A stretch of 64,000 nt of DNA from Syntrophobacter fumaroxidans MPOB (GCF_000014965.1 NC_008554.1:2096001-2160000); one strand, 5' to 3'; positions 37,914-46,710 are shown, counted from the stretch's first letter. Notes: generated from the sequence alone by a model not told the origin. Numbers and translations: made by a program.

Positions 37914-39056
37914 ATGGCATCGTTCGAACAGGGCCCCATCAGGCCTCCCAGTGAAGCGGGCAGTCTGCTCCTTCGATTCACCCGGAATTGCCCCTGGAAC
38001 AAGTGCACGTTCTGCCCGGTCTACAAGCGCAGGGAATTCAGCCGGCGATCCCTCGAGGAAATCAAGCAGGATATCGACGCCGTTTTCGAAATCATCGAGG
38101 CGTTGAAAAAGCTCTCCTTTTCCCTCGGGTTCGCCGGGGCAATGAACCGCGAGGTGCTGAGCGCCGTTTTCAGCGATCCTTCTCACAACGATTGCTTCCG
38201 CCACGTGGCCTATTGGCACATCGTCGGAAACGGGACCGTCTTCATCCAGGACGCCAACAGCCTGATGCTCCCCTCCCCCATGCTGATCGCCGCCCTGCAG
38301 TACCTGAGGAGCAAGGTCCCGGGCATCACCCGTATCACGTCCTACGCCCGCAGCAGCACGCTCGCTCGAAAGCGTGTCGAGGACTTGAAGGAAATGCGGG
38401 CCGCCGGTCTCGACCGCATCCATGTGGGCATGGAAAGCGGCGCGGATCGCGTGCTGGAATTCGTCAAGAAGGGCACCACCGCGGCCCAGCACATCGAAGG
38501 GGGGCGCAGGGTGATCGAAGCCGGCATGGAGCTCTCCGAATACATCATGCCGGGGCTCGGCGGAGTCGCGATGTCAGAGGAACACGCCGTCGAATCGGCG
38601 CGGGTGCTGAACGCCATAGACCCCCATTTCATCCGCCTGCGCAGCCTGCGGATACCGCCGCGCGCGCCGCTTTACAAGGACAAGGCGGAGGGCCGTTTCG
38701 TCCCCCTGTCCGACGATGACGTCGTCAGGGAGATACGCCTCTTCATCGAGACCCTGGACGGCATTCACAGCACTTTGGCTTCCGATCACATCATGAATCT
38801 GCTTCAGGACGTGGAAGGCAGGTTTCCCCAGGACAAGCCGGCGATGCTCGCGACCATCGACCGCTACCTGGCGCTGCCGCTTGAAGAACGGCAACTTTAC
38901 AGGCTGGGCCGGCGCGGGGGAGCGCTTGTGTCTCTCGACGATCTGAATGATCCCGTCATGCGGGGAAGGCTTCAACTGGCCATGAAAGAATTGGTGCAGC
39001 AGACGGGCGGCGACCTGGAAAAGCTCATCACCGAGCTTGCGGACCGGTATATATAG
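37914..39056 (+). CDS. Radical SAM protein with CX4CX2C cluster motif
   Basis: A 380-residue radical SAM enzyme. The 4Fe-4S motif is CPWNKCTFC (Cys 26, 31, 34), a CX4CX2C spacing rather than the common CX3CX2C, followed by PVYKRREFSRRS. Later motifs include HVGMESGADRVLEFVKKGTT and IMPGLGG, which fit the SAM-binding and barrel strands of Elp3/HemN-like radical SAM proteins. ATG 37914 follows GAGAGGGA. The substrate is unknown. It is a single gene between terminators at 37558-37590 and 39114-39142, with the RAYT-type repeat in its leader. Confidence 0.85.
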   Translation: MASFEQGPIRPPSEAGSLLLRFTRNCPWNKCTFCPVYKRREFSRRSLEEIKQDIDAVFEIIEALKKLSFSLGFAGAMNREVLSAVFSDPSHNDCFRHVAYWHIVGNGTVFIQDANSLMLPSPMLIAALQYLRSKVPGITRITSYARSSTLARKRVEDLKEMRAAGLDRIHVGMESGADRVLEFVKKGTTAAQHIEGGRRVIEAGMELSEYIMPGLGGVAMSEEHAVESARVLNAIDPHFIRLRSLRIPPRAPLYKDKAEGRFVPLSDDDVVREIRLFIETLDGIHSTLASDHIMNLLQDVEGRFPQDKPAMLATIDRYLALPLEERQLYRLGRRGGALVSLDDLNDPVMRGRLQLAMKELVQQTGGDLEKLITELADRYI

Positions 39057-39113
39057 CGGCGATGTTCTGTCCGACGGACTTCCCTTTACCCTGCCGCCGG
39101 GCGCACACCCAAT

Positions 39114-39142
39114 AAAAAAACCCGGGTGGCGAACCACCCGGG
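39114..39142 (-). terminator. Rho-independent terminator of the porin gene
   Basis: A perfect 9-bp stem CCCGGGTGG/CCACCCGGG (39121-39129, 39134-39142) with a CGAA loop. On the minus strand it is followed by seven T (39120-39114). It lies 28 bp past the porin stop and may also stop the convergent radical SAM transcript. Confidence 0.9.
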
Positions 39143-39170
39143 CCGTTTACCTCAAATCAGCAGGTAAAGC

Positions 39171-40775
39171 TTAGAAGTTCCACTGCAAACGCGCGCCAAG
39201 TTCCCACGCGTTGTCAGCCATGTTGCTCGTGTACGAAGAAGAGTTCGTGGCGGGAACCGGGCAGAACGCATCGTCGGCGATGAGATAAGCGCCAACGAGG
39301 GTCAGGTTCAAGCCGTCAACGATACCCTGATCGATGTACAGGTTGAGCTCGTGGCCGATGCTGTTGGAGAATTCATACTGCCCCACCCCATTGCGGGCAA
39401 GGGGATTGTACCTGACAGGAACTTCTTCGGAGGTCCCGAAGTACCAGTAGGAGGCGCTGATCTTGGTCTTCTCGGCCACCTGCCATGCGGCACCCGCGGT
39501 AATGGTCCACAGGTTGGACGGGAAGCCGTAGCCTCTCCAGTACATCGTGCGGAACTGGCCAACGCCCTGGCCGGCCAGGTTGCTGTCCGCAAACCCGCGA
39601 TACGCGTACCTGTCGTCACCCAGCACGCCGCCGCCGATGATTTCCGAGAAGTACTTGGCGGTTGCGAGCGGATAGGTAAACCAGGAAACATCATCGTTCT
39701 GAACCAGCAGTTCGTTGGCCCAGTTGTCGCCGTTGTAGCCCTTGTGGAACTCGGGACCGGTCGTGTAGAAACCGCCCAGGTTGAAGGTGTAAGGACCGCA
39801 GTAGTAGCTGACGCCGGCGTCGATCATCCAGCCGGTGTAATCGGAGCTGAACTCAGGCGAGCCGGGACCTGCACCCAGAAGGACGCCGTCCACGCTGCCC
39901 AGGTTCTTCACGAAGTTCACATACGCGCTCAACCAGTCGATCTTGTAGCTCAGGTTGATACCGATGTCGAACAACTGGTTGTTCTCAACCCCAAGGTTGT
40001 AGTCCGTGCCGAGCCAGTTGATGACGGGGAAGAAATTGCTGTCCGCATTACCCCACAATCCGGGGGCAGGCGTGGACAACGTGCTGGGATCGATGCTGGC
40101 AGCGGTGTTGTGGGCGTTCTGATAAAAGAACACCAACGATCCCTTCCATGGCCCGTTCTTGTAATCGAGGGACAGGAACAGATCGTCCACGTTCCGGCTG
40201 GGATCGGTATACGGCATGTCGCCGGCGAGGCTCACACCGCCGTTCTGGCCACCGACATAACCGACGGTGATCTTGAACGGATCCAGCTTGGTCACCGCGA
40301 CCGCCGCGGAGAAATCGTCGTCGACAATCCAGGAATCCAGCAGGGTCAGGGTCTGGATACCGATGACGGCGGTGGTCGGCGTACAGGGAACGTTGAATTC
40401 CACGTAAGCGTTCTTGAGCTCGACGAGCACCTGGTCAGCGCCAACGCGGCCGCCCTTCGTGCTGCCGGCATCGCCCCACACCGTGTCGCCCATTTCAAAC
40501 TTCGTGACCACCTTCAGGTTCTCGCTGGCGATGAAGCTGAAATAGAGGCGCAGCCTCTGATCGATGAAATTCCGGTTGTCGTCGTCGGTGTAGTGCGTCA
40601 TCCCGTGGGCGTCCTGGAACTCACCCATGCTGTTGGTGCCGTCATAGATGTTGTCCCCCGAGGCCCAGCGGGTACGCCACTGACCGCCGTACTTGAACTC
40701 AACGGCGGCGACGGCCGGCATCGCAAATGCGACAACCAGAAGCAACGCCGTCAAAATCGCAAGATTCTTCTTCAT
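39171..40775 (-). CDS. Outer-membrane porin (homotrimeric, deltaproteobacterial type)
   Basis: A 534-residue beta-barrel porin. The cleavable signal peptide is MKKNLAILTALLLVVAFAMP ending AVAA. The mature protein begins VEFKYGGQWRTRW and ends in the aromatic residue of LQWNF, as outer-membrane proteins require for insertion. Many alternating amphipathic strands and aromatic girdle residues are visible throughout. ATG 40775 follows GGAGGAAAGAG and is preferred over 40790. It probably provides general uptake of anions and small acids. A strong promoter and terminator indicate a highly expressed single gene. Confidence 0.9.
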   Translation of the reverse strand: MKKNLAILTALLLVVAFAMPAVAAVEFKYGGQWRTRWASGDNIYDGTNSMGEFQDAHGMTHYTDDDNRNFIDQRLRLYFSFIASENLKVVTKFEMGDTVWGDAGSTKGGRVGADQVLVELKNAYVEFNVPCTPTTAVIGIQTLTLLDSWIVDDDFSAAVAVTKLDPFKITVGYVGGQNGGVSLAGDMPYTDPSRNVDDLFLSLDYKNGPWKGSLVFFYQNAHNTAASIDPSTLSTPAPGLWGNADSNFFPVINWLGTDYNLGVENNQLFDIGINLSYKIDWLSAYVNFVKNLGSVDGVLLGAGPGSPEFSSDYTGWMIDAGVSYYCGPYTFNLGGFYTTGPEFHKGYNGDNWANELLVQNDDVSWFTYPLATAKYFSEIIGGGVLGDDRYAYRGFADSNLAGQGVGQFRTMYWRGYGFPSNLWTITAGAAWQVAEKTKISASYWYFGTSEEVPVRYNPLARNGVGQYEFSNSIGHELNLYIDQGIVDGLNLTLVGAYLIADDAFCPVPATNSSSYTSNMADNAWELGARLQWNF

Positions 40776-40909
40776 CTCTTTCCTCCTCAAAAGCTAGCAT
40801 TTGTACACATGTTTCTCGAACTTAGCCCTTGTACGAAGCCACTTTGCGTCGTTCCCACCTCCTTTCAGCCAAAAGGTTAATACTTTGCCCCTAGTATCAC
40901 TTTCGTCGC

Positions 40910-40939
40910 AATCTACAGTGGAACTAATTTGAATGTCAA
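40910..40939 (-). promoter_or_regulatory. Predicted sigma-70 promoter of the porin gene
   Basis: Minus strand: TTGACA (40939-40934), 18-base spacer, TAGATT (40915-40910), leaving a 134-base leader before the porin start. The rest of the 40776-41443 gap shows no gene; it must also contain the promoter of the TolB-like gene, which I could not pinpoint. Confidence 0.55.
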
Positions 40940-41443
40940 GCTAAAAGCAGCTCGAACACGCACTTTTTTCCAACTGCCAACAAGTATCCGTCAAACGGCG
41001 GATTGCCGGTTTCCGTATACATTATTTCCATTCGGGGAACGTGGCGAGGCTCTCCCCTTCCGACGCCCACGAATGGTCGCGGCACGCCGGCACAAGCGTT
41101 TTCTCGGCCGGAGTCCGCTCGTTGCGGTTCTCAAAAGCTTATCCCTTGGAAAAGGGAGATGCGGGAGTTGCGCGCAAATGGATTGCCCGGGTCGGACTTC
41201 GGCTTCGGCCGTCGCGGACCCGCATCTGTCTGGACGCCGATGGGTCTGCGGACATTATATCCTTCTCCGTTTTCACGGCGCGCGGTGCTTTGCCCCGGAC
41301 CACGGCATCGCCGCCGTCACTCGGCGGTTTTGTCATTTGCAAAGCAGGAGGAATGGGGTATGGTAAATGGCTTTGAAAAAACCCGAACGCAAGCGTTCGA
41401 GCAGGGCGAATCGCCAAGGAATCGTCTAAGAGGAGAAGTACCG

Positions 41444-43204
41444 ATGAATAGAAAAGTCTTGTTAGGGTATTTGCTTATTCTCGCTCTGGTGCTGTCGGGT
41501 CCGTGCGCGCCGGCGGCCTGGAGCGCCGAGTCGCAGGCCGGGCCCGTAAAGGTCGCGGTTCTGCCGTTCACCATGCATGCCCCGAGCGACCTGGCTTACC
41601 TGCAGAGCGGCGTCCGGGACATGCTCACTTCCCGTCTCGCCTGGCAGGGAAAGGTCCAGGTTCTGGACCGCTCGGTGACGGACCAGGCGGTCCGCTCGCC
41701 CAAGTCCGACCTGTCCCCGGCCGAAGCCATGAAGATCGGCAATACGCTCAGGGCCGACTACGTGCTCTACGGGAGCATCACCGCACTGGGACAGGCGATC
41801 AGCATCGATGCGCGGATGGTGCCGGTGAGCGGAAAGGGCGACCCGATCAGCCTCTCCACACAGGCCAAAATGGATGAGGTCATCCCGCAGATCAACGCCT
41901 TCGCCCAGCAGATCAACCAGAAAGTTTTTGCCAGGCCGGGCGAAAAGGTCCAGGAAGCCGCCGCCGGCGAAGCCGAGCTCCTCGCCACCCGCAACCCCGA
42001 GTTCCTGGTGGCCGGGACCATGATGAGCTCCGACAAGATTTCCTATTTGAATCCCAATTTCATCGAGGTGACTCCCGATGGGGCGCTGCGACAGTCCGGG
42101 CTCTGGGCGAGCCAGACCCTGCAGGGCGGGATCCTCGGAATGGATATCGGCGACCTCGACGGCGACGGACGCGTGGAAATGGTCGCCATCACCCACGACA
42201 AACTGACCGTCTACCGCAAGGAATACCAGGGACTCAAGGTCGTCGCCATGCACAGCGGTCTCAAGATCGACCGTTTTGTCTGGGTTTGCGTTGTCGACAT
42301 GGCCCGGGAGGGCAGAGGCAAGATCTTCGTCACCAACCTGCGCAAGCGCAACACCACATCGACGGCCCAGACCGACTCCGCCAAGGGAAGCATGGGCTTC
42401 GTGCAGGACGTTTCTTCCTTTGTGCTCAGCTTGGAAGGCGGGAAGCTGCAGATGGTGGCCCAGAATGTTCCCTACCTGCTCAACGCGGTGAACATGGGCA
42501 CCAGGGGCAAAATCCTGATCGGTCAGGAGAAAGGCGGCACGTCCGACAAGGCCTTCAAGGGCGACGTGTACGAAATGGCTCTGCGCGGCAATTCCGTGGT
42601 CCCCATGGGCTCGGCGAACCTGCCGAAACGGTGCAATGTTTTCAACTTCGCCAAGGCGGACATCAACAACGACAAGATGGATGAGATCATTCTTGTCGAT
42701 TCGTCTCACAATCTCATCATCCTGAATACGGCCGGCGACCAGATCTGGAAGAACTACAGCGTATATTGCGCTACCACGAACACGTTCGAGGGCAAGGTGG
42801 AAGACCGCCGGTACAACATGGTCGAGATGGCGGTCGTCCCGTCGCCGATCCTGGTCACCGACATCAACAAGGACGGCATCCCCGAAATCGTGCTCACCAG
42901 GAACACCACCGCCGCGGACAAGTTCCTCCCCGAGTCGATGAAATTTTACGACCGGGGCGAGATCGTCTCCTTCTCGTGGGATCAGCTCGGCATGGTCGAG
43001 AACTGGAAGACGCGCGACATCAACGGCATGGTTACCGCGCTCCGGATCGGGGACTTCAGCGGGGACAACACGCAGCAACTCGTGGTCAGCCAGGTGAACG
43101 CGAAGGACTTGCTCAAGGTATACGACTCCAGGAGCACCATCTTCAGCTACAGCCTGAACGTCGCCGCCAAGCCCGACGCGGAGAAACAGGCAAAGAAACA
43201 GTAG
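41444..43204 (+). CDS. Exported TolB-N/FlgO-like protein with FG-GAP (VCBS-type) repeats
   Basis: A 586-residue secreted protein. The signal peptide is MNRKVLLGYLLILALVLSGP to about AAWSA. Residues of about 35-165 resemble the TolB N-terminal/FlgO-type domain (VKVAVLPFTMHAPSDLAYLQ ... DYVLYGSITALG). Residues of about 220-570 form a beta-propeller-like region with Asp-rich FG-GAP loops: GDLDGDGRVEMV, ADINNDKMDEIIL, TDINKDGIPEIVL. These look like calcium-binding loops. ATG 41444 follows AGGAGA. It is divergent from the porin and is a plausible envelope component, but its role is unknown. Confidence 0.8.
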   Translation: MNRKVLLGYLLILALVLSGPCAPAAWSAESQAGPVKVAVLPFTMHAPSDLAYLQSGVRDMLTSRLAWQGKVQVLDRSVTDQAVRSPKSDLSPAEAMKIGNTLRADYVLYGSITALGQAISIDARMVPVSGKGDPISLSTQAKMDEVIPQINAFAQQINQKVFARPGEKVQEAAAGEAELLATRNPEFLVAGTMMSSDKISYLNPNFIEVTPDGALRQSGLWASQTLQGGILGMDIGDLDGDGRVEMVAITHDKLTVYRKEYQGLKVVAMHSGLKIDRFVWVCVVDMAREGRGKIFVTNLRKRNTTSTAQTDSAKGSMGFVQDVSSFVLSLEGGKLQMVAQNVPYLLNAVNMGTRGKILIGQEKGGTSDKAFKGDVYEMALRGNSVVPMGSANLPKRCNVFNFAKADINNDKMDEIILVDSSHNLIILNTAGDQIWKNYSVYCATTNTFEGKVEDRRYNMVEMAVVPSPILVTDINKDGIPEIVLTRNTTAADKFLPESMKFYDRGEIVSFSWDQLGMVENWKTRDINGMVTALRIGDFSGDNTQQLVVSQVNAKDLLKVYDSRSTIFSYSLNVAAKPDAEKQAKKQ

Positions 43205-43380
43205 AGGAGTCGCGCTTCGGAGGCGGGATCGTTGCCGGTCGCTCCCTTTCGAGGGGCGCGCGGCCTGCCGCCGCCGGTTGGACATTAAAAGCGATGCCTC
43301 GGGAAAGGCCGGCCCTCCAGGAGGCAGCCAGGCACGAACGTGCGGCGCGCCCCATCCAGCCAATGCAAAAAGGAACGTAA

Positions 43381-43470
43381 CGGTGCGCGCCCGCACGGGC
43401 GGGTATTCAGTCAATCGGCTCATAAAAATGGATTGCCGGGCGGTGCCCACCCGCACGGGCGGGCATTCAG
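43381..43470. repeat. 30-bp direct repeat pair with 60-bp period
   Basis: 43381-43410 and 43441-43470 match at 27 of 30 bases (CGGTGC...CCGCACGGGCGGG.ATTCAG). Each contains a short GC palindrome. The pair lies downstream of the FG-GAP gene in a 415-bp gap with no other gene. Confidence 0.7.
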
Positions 43471-43515
43471 GCGGCATGGGCGCGGCAATGCCCACGCCGC
43501 CGGCCACAGGCTTAC

Positions 43516-43553
43516 GGGGGTGAGCACGGACCGTTGTGCTCACCCCCCTTTCT
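43516..43553 (+). terminator. Rho-independent terminator downstream of the FG-GAP gene
   Basis: A perfect 12-bp stem GGGGGTGAGCAC/GTGCTCACCCCC (43516-43527, 43536-43547) with an 8-base loop and a following T-rich stretch (CTTTCTTT). It lies 311 bp after the gene and just before the convergent orphan gene. Confidence 0.8.
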
Positions 43554-43619
43554 TTCGGCAGGTGGGGTTTACCGGATGCTTACTTTTCGGCTCATGGCAT
43601 AACATAACCCTGCAGCCAT

Positions 43620-44030
43620 TTACAGTTCGTAGTCGCCTTCCATTTCCAGGACAAAGTCGTGCTGCTCCTTTCTCTCCCGCACGGTGAACCGCCCGCTGCC
43701 CCTGATGTTGGCCAGCTTGCCCGTGCCTCTGAGAACCGTCCACGTCCCGGTCGTGAGCCTGGTGGCCGCGTCCCGCCCCCCCTCAAACGTCGTGGAAACC
43801 GAGCCGTCCTGAAAGGTTGTGATCGAGTATCCTTTCGTCGTCCCCGTGCCGCGAACCCGGTCGTGAAACGTTACGCTGCGACGGGATATGAATTCCCCGG
43901 CCACGCCCACCTGGTATTCGATGGGCTCGCCTTCCATCTCCACCAGCATCATGGAATGATCGAACCGGTCCTGGACGTACATGGTCTCGCGACGCGTGAC
44001 CACCAGCCGAAACACCGCCTTGCGCTTCAT
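43620..44030 (-). CDS. Hypothetical beta-rich protein
   Basis: A 136-residue protein starting MKRKAVFRLVVTRRETMYVQ; ATG 44030 follows GGAGGGGAGAT. There is no signal peptide or membrane segment. The sequence is rich in alternating strands and Gly-turns (GTGTTKGYSITTFQDGSVST; GTWTVLRGTGKLANIRGSG), suggesting a small beta-barrel of the lipocalin or allene-oxide-cyclase-like kind. That is only a shape impression; I recognise no family. It lies between a terminator and the transposase. Confidence 0.55.
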   Translation of the reverse strand: MKRKAVFRLVVTRRETMYVQDRFDHSMMLVEMEGEPIEYQVGVAGEFISRRSVTFHDRVRGTGTTKGYSITTFQDGSVSTTFEGGRDAATRLTTGTWTVLRGTGKLANIRGSGRFTVRERKEQHDFVLEMEGDYEL

Positions 44031-44111
44031 ATCTCCCCTCCCTGTTCTCTGCCCGGCCGCTCTTTTCTTCCTGTCCATTGAAGCCATTTTTCCCCGGGCC
44101 TGTCAAGTAAC

Positions 44112-44136
44112 TTGGGGTCAAACCTACACTTTTCAC
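44112..44136 (-). repeat. Left terminal inverted repeat of the RAYT element
   Basis: 25 bases that are the exact reverse complement of 45295-45319. It lies 224 bp before the transposase start, so the whole unit 44112-45319 is 1208 bp. Confidence 0.85.
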
Positions 44137-44359
44137 ATTTCGGGCTATAAAAAAATCCCCCACCATTCGTACAGCCCAGATCATCACCCAATCGACTGAT
44201 TTCCAGTATCTCCGGACAAGAAAATAGTTATTGCGCCGTCACATCCTGTTGTAATAATCAGATGTCAAAGCTACATTTTTACAGTTATGGCGAGAAAGGT
44301 GGCAAAGTGTATTATAATATTCCATATGTATGAAGCACGGAAGGGAGAGAGACTGGACC

Positions 44360-45298
44360 ATGGCGCGTTCACTGCGCATAGAGTATCCCGGAGCATTTTA
44401 TCATGTGACGTCCAGAGGAAATGAGCGCAAGGAGGTTTTTCTGGACGGAGCGGATCGGGAGCGATTCCTGTCCTACCTGGACTCGGCTACTGTCCGCTAT
44501 GGAGCGCAGGTCCACCTCTACTGCCTGATGCCAAACCATTACCATCTGCTGGTTGAGACTCCTCTCGGAAACCTGTCGCGGATCATGGGACACATCAACG
44601 GAGCCTATACCACCTATTTCAATCTGAAGCACCAGCGTCCCGGGCATTTGTTTCAGGGTCGTTATAAAGCTATCCTCGTCGACAAAGACGAATATGTACG
44701 GGAGCTTTCGCGTTACATCCACCTCAACCCCGTCCGTGCCGGGATCTCCGCGACGCCTGGCGACTACAGGTGGTCGAGCTATCGGGCCTACTGCGGTCTG
44801 ACGCATTCGCCTACGTGGCTCAACCGGAGTCTCATTCTGTCCCTGTTCGGATCGAGGGCTACGAGGGCCGAGGCAGAATACCGGGGTTTCGTGGAGTGCT
44901 CCAAAGTGGAAGATCATCCCGGCCCTCTAATGAATGTGCTGGCGGCAACGATCATGGGAAGCAAATCGTTCGTGAAATCGGTCAAAGAGCGATTTCTTGA
45001 AGAAATCCTTCCGGATCGTGAATTGCCCGCCTTGTCCCGACTCCTTCCCGGGCCTTCTCCGAAGGCGATTCGCAAAGCCGTGGAAGAAAGGTATCCAACT
45101 GACCGCCGGAAGGCTCGACGGATAAGCATCTACCTTTGCCATCGGTACAGCGGGTGCACTCTGGCTGAAATCGGGGCTGAATTCGGGATCGGGCTTTCGG
45201 CGGTCACTCAGATGAGCCGGCGGGTCGCGGAGGCCGTAGGGGAGGACCAGAGCCTGCGAGAGTCGGTGGAGGAACTGATATCAAGACTCCAAAAGTGA
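44360..45298 (+). CDS. REP-associated tyrosine transposase (RAYT, Y1 HUH family) with C-terminal DnaA-like helix-turn-helix
   Basis: A 312-residue single-strand transposase of the IS200/IS605-related Y1 family. The HUH motif is in CLMPNHYHLLVETP (His 60 and 62). The nucleophilic Tyr is Y112 in DEYVRELSRY (less likely Y119), followed by the family signature IHLNPVRAG. The C-terminal part (about 230-310) resembles the DnaA-type helix-turn-helix (YLCHRYSGCTLAEIGAEFGI). ATG 44360 follows GGGAGAG. Perfect 25-bp inverted repeats flank it, and its stop codon lies inside the right repeat. It appears intact. Confidence 0.9.
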   Translation: MARSLRIEYPGAFYHVTSRGNERKEVFLDGADRERFLSYLDSATVRYGAQVHLYCLMPNHYHLLVETPLGNLSRIMGHINGAYTTYFNLKHQRPGHLFQGRYKAILVDKDEYVRELSRYIHLNPVRAGISATPGDYRWSSYRAYCGLTHSPTWLNRSLILSLFGSRATRAEAEYRGFVECSKVEDHPGPLMNVLAATIMGSKSFVKSVKERFLEEILPDRELPALSRLLPGPSPKAIRKAVEERYPTDRRKARRISIYLCHRYSGCTLAEIGAEFGIGLSAVTQMSRRVAEAVGEDQSLRESVEELISRLQK

Positions 45299-45319
45299 AA
45301 AGTGTAGGTTTGACCCCAA
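45295..45319 (+). repeat. Right terminal inverted repeat of the RAYT element
   Basis: 25 bases perfectly complementary to 44112-44136. The transposase stop TGA (45296-45298) is part of it. The bioY promoter -35 begins 8 bp beyond its end. Confidence 0.85.
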
Positions 45320-45326
45320 GGTTTGC

Positions 45327-45377
45327 TTGACACTTTCATCATTATTGGTTAACCTCATGGCCTGACCAGGTTAACAA
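45327..45377 (+). promoter_or_regulatory. bioYMN promoter overlapped by a BirA-type biotin operator
   Basis: TTGACA (45327-45332), 17-base spacer, then a weak -10 TAACCT (45350-45355). Over the -10 lies an inverted repeat TGGTTAACC (45346-45354), 14 bases, GGTTAACAA (45369-45377). This fits the bacterial BirA operator pattern TTGTTAACC-N14-16-GGTTAACAA with one mismatch in the left half and none in the right. Binding here would block RNA polymerase, so the biotin transporter should be repressed when biotin is plentiful. Confidence 0.75.
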
Positions 45378-45418
45378 AGACCGCCGCGTTCGGCTGGATG
45401 TTGGAGTTGGAGAAGCTC

Positions 45419-45967
45419 ATGCTCGCAAGGGACCTGCAGAGGACCGTATACGCCTCACTCCTGGCCGCCCTGGTTGCCGTCTCCGCCTACCTCCCGATTC
45501 CCATCGGACCGGTGCCCATCATTTTGCAGAACATATTCATTCTGCTCGCCGGATTGCTGCTCGGCAGCCGTTGGGGACTCATCAGCATGTGCATCTACCT
45601 GCTGGTCGGCGCCATCGGAATACCCGTCTTCACCGGAGGAAAGGGGGGCCTGGCGCACTTCATGGGACCGACGGGCGGCTACCTGGTGGGCTACGCCTGT
45701 TGCGCCTACGTCACGGGGTTCATCGCCGAGCGGGGCAGGTCGAGCCTTGGGCGGGACATCCTGGCGGTCACGGCGGGCGATCTGATGCTCTTCGTCTTCG
45801 GGGTCCCATGGCTCATGGTGGTGACCGGAATGACCCTGGAAAAAGCGCTGCTCGCGGGCATGCTCCCGTTTCTGCCGGGAGACGCGGTCAAGGCCGCCGC
45901 GGCGGTGGTACTGGCAAAGGCGCTGCGCCCGGTGGTGAATAGGCAGATGGAAACGGTTGCATCATGA
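45419..45967 (+). CDS. bioY: Biotin ECF transporter substrate-binding subunit
   Basis: A 182-residue inner-membrane S-component that captures biotin. Six hydrophobic segments are visible. Family motifs include AYLPIPIGPVPIILQNIFIL and the FMGPTGGYLVGY stretch. ATG 45419 is preferred (GGAG 6 bases upstream) over ATG 45398. Its stop overlaps the bioM start (ATGA). It works with the BioM ATPase and BioN transmembrane protein encoded immediately downstream, all under the putative BirA operator. Confidence 0.93.
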   Translation: MLARDLQRTVYASLLAALVAVSAYLPIPIGPVPIILQNIFILLAGLLLGSRWGLISMCIYLLVGAIGIPVFTGGKGGLAHFMGPTGGYLVGYACCAYVTGFIAERGRSSLGRDILAVTAGDLMLFVFGVPWLMVVTGMTLEKALLAGMLPFLPGDAVKAAAAVVLAKALRPVVNRQMETVAS

Positions 45968-46710
45968 TCGAAATCAAGGACCTTCGCTATTCCTATCCGG
46001 ATGGAACGGAAGCGCTGAAAGGCGTCACTCTGACCGTCGAGGCCGGTGAGTTCATGCTGATCTGCGGCCCGAACGGCAGCGGCAAGACGACGCTCATCCG
46101 GCACCTGAACGGTCTGCTCCGGCCCCGGTCCGGCAGCGTGTGCGTGGACGGGCTGGACACCTCCCGCCACGAGAGGGAAGTGCTGCAGCGGGTGGGCATG
46201 GTGTTCCAGGACGCCGACAGCCAGATCGTGGGCGAGACGGTCCGGGAGGACGTGGCGTTCGGCCCGGAAAATCTCAGGCTGGACCCCGAAGAAATCGACC
46301 GTCGGGTGACCGAGGCCCTTGAGCGGGTTGGCCTCGAAAAGCTTGCGGACAAACCCTGTCATCTGCTTTCGGGAGGGGAGAAGCGCCGCGTGGCGGTTGC
46401 GGGCGTACTGGCCCTGCGCCCGCGCGTCCTCGTGTTCGATGAGCCCTTTGCCAACCTCGATTACCCCGGCGTGCAGCAGGTGCTGCAGGAAATCCTGAAG
46501 CTTCACGCCGACGGCCACACCGTCATCGTATCCACTCACGACGTGGAGAAGGTCATCGCCCACGTTAACCGTATTGCGATCCTGTTCGACGGAGAATTGA
46601 AAGCTCTCGGCCGCCCCGACACCATCCTGCCGGAACTGGCCGCCCACCACATCCGCCCCCCCTGTTTCAGCCTGCTCGGAGAAAGGATGATTTCATGGCT
46701 GGGCGACTGA
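45964..46710 (+). CDS. bioM: Biotin ECF transporter ATPase subunit
   Basis: A 248-residue ABC ATPase of the energy-coupling-factor type. Walker A is GPNGSGKTT, the Q-loop VGMVFQDADSQIV is characteristic of ECF ATPases, the signature is LLSGGEKRRVAVAG, and Walker B is LVFDEPFANLD. It powers biotin uptake through BioY/BioN. The stop overlaps the bioN start by 16 bases. Confidence 0.92.
   Translation: MIEIKDLRYSYPDGTEALKGVTLTVEAGEFMLICGPNGSGKTTLIRHLNGLLRPRSGSVCVDGLDTSRHEREVLQRVGMVFQDADSQIVGETVREDVAFGPENLRLDPEEIDRRVTEALERVGLEKLADKPCHLLSGGEKRRVAVAGVLALRPRVLVFDEPFANLDYPGVQQVLQEILKLHADGHTVIVSTHDVEKVIAHVNRIAILFDGELKALGRPDTILPELAAHHIRPPCFSLLGERMISWLGD

Noticed and set aside
43381-43470. Possible CRISPR remnant
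   Set aside because: Only two imperfect repeats, one spacer-length gap, no cas genes.
44112-45319. Classical IS element with DDE transposase
   Set aside because: The protein has an HUH motif and the IHLNPVRAG signature of Y1/RAYT enzymes; no DDE motif.
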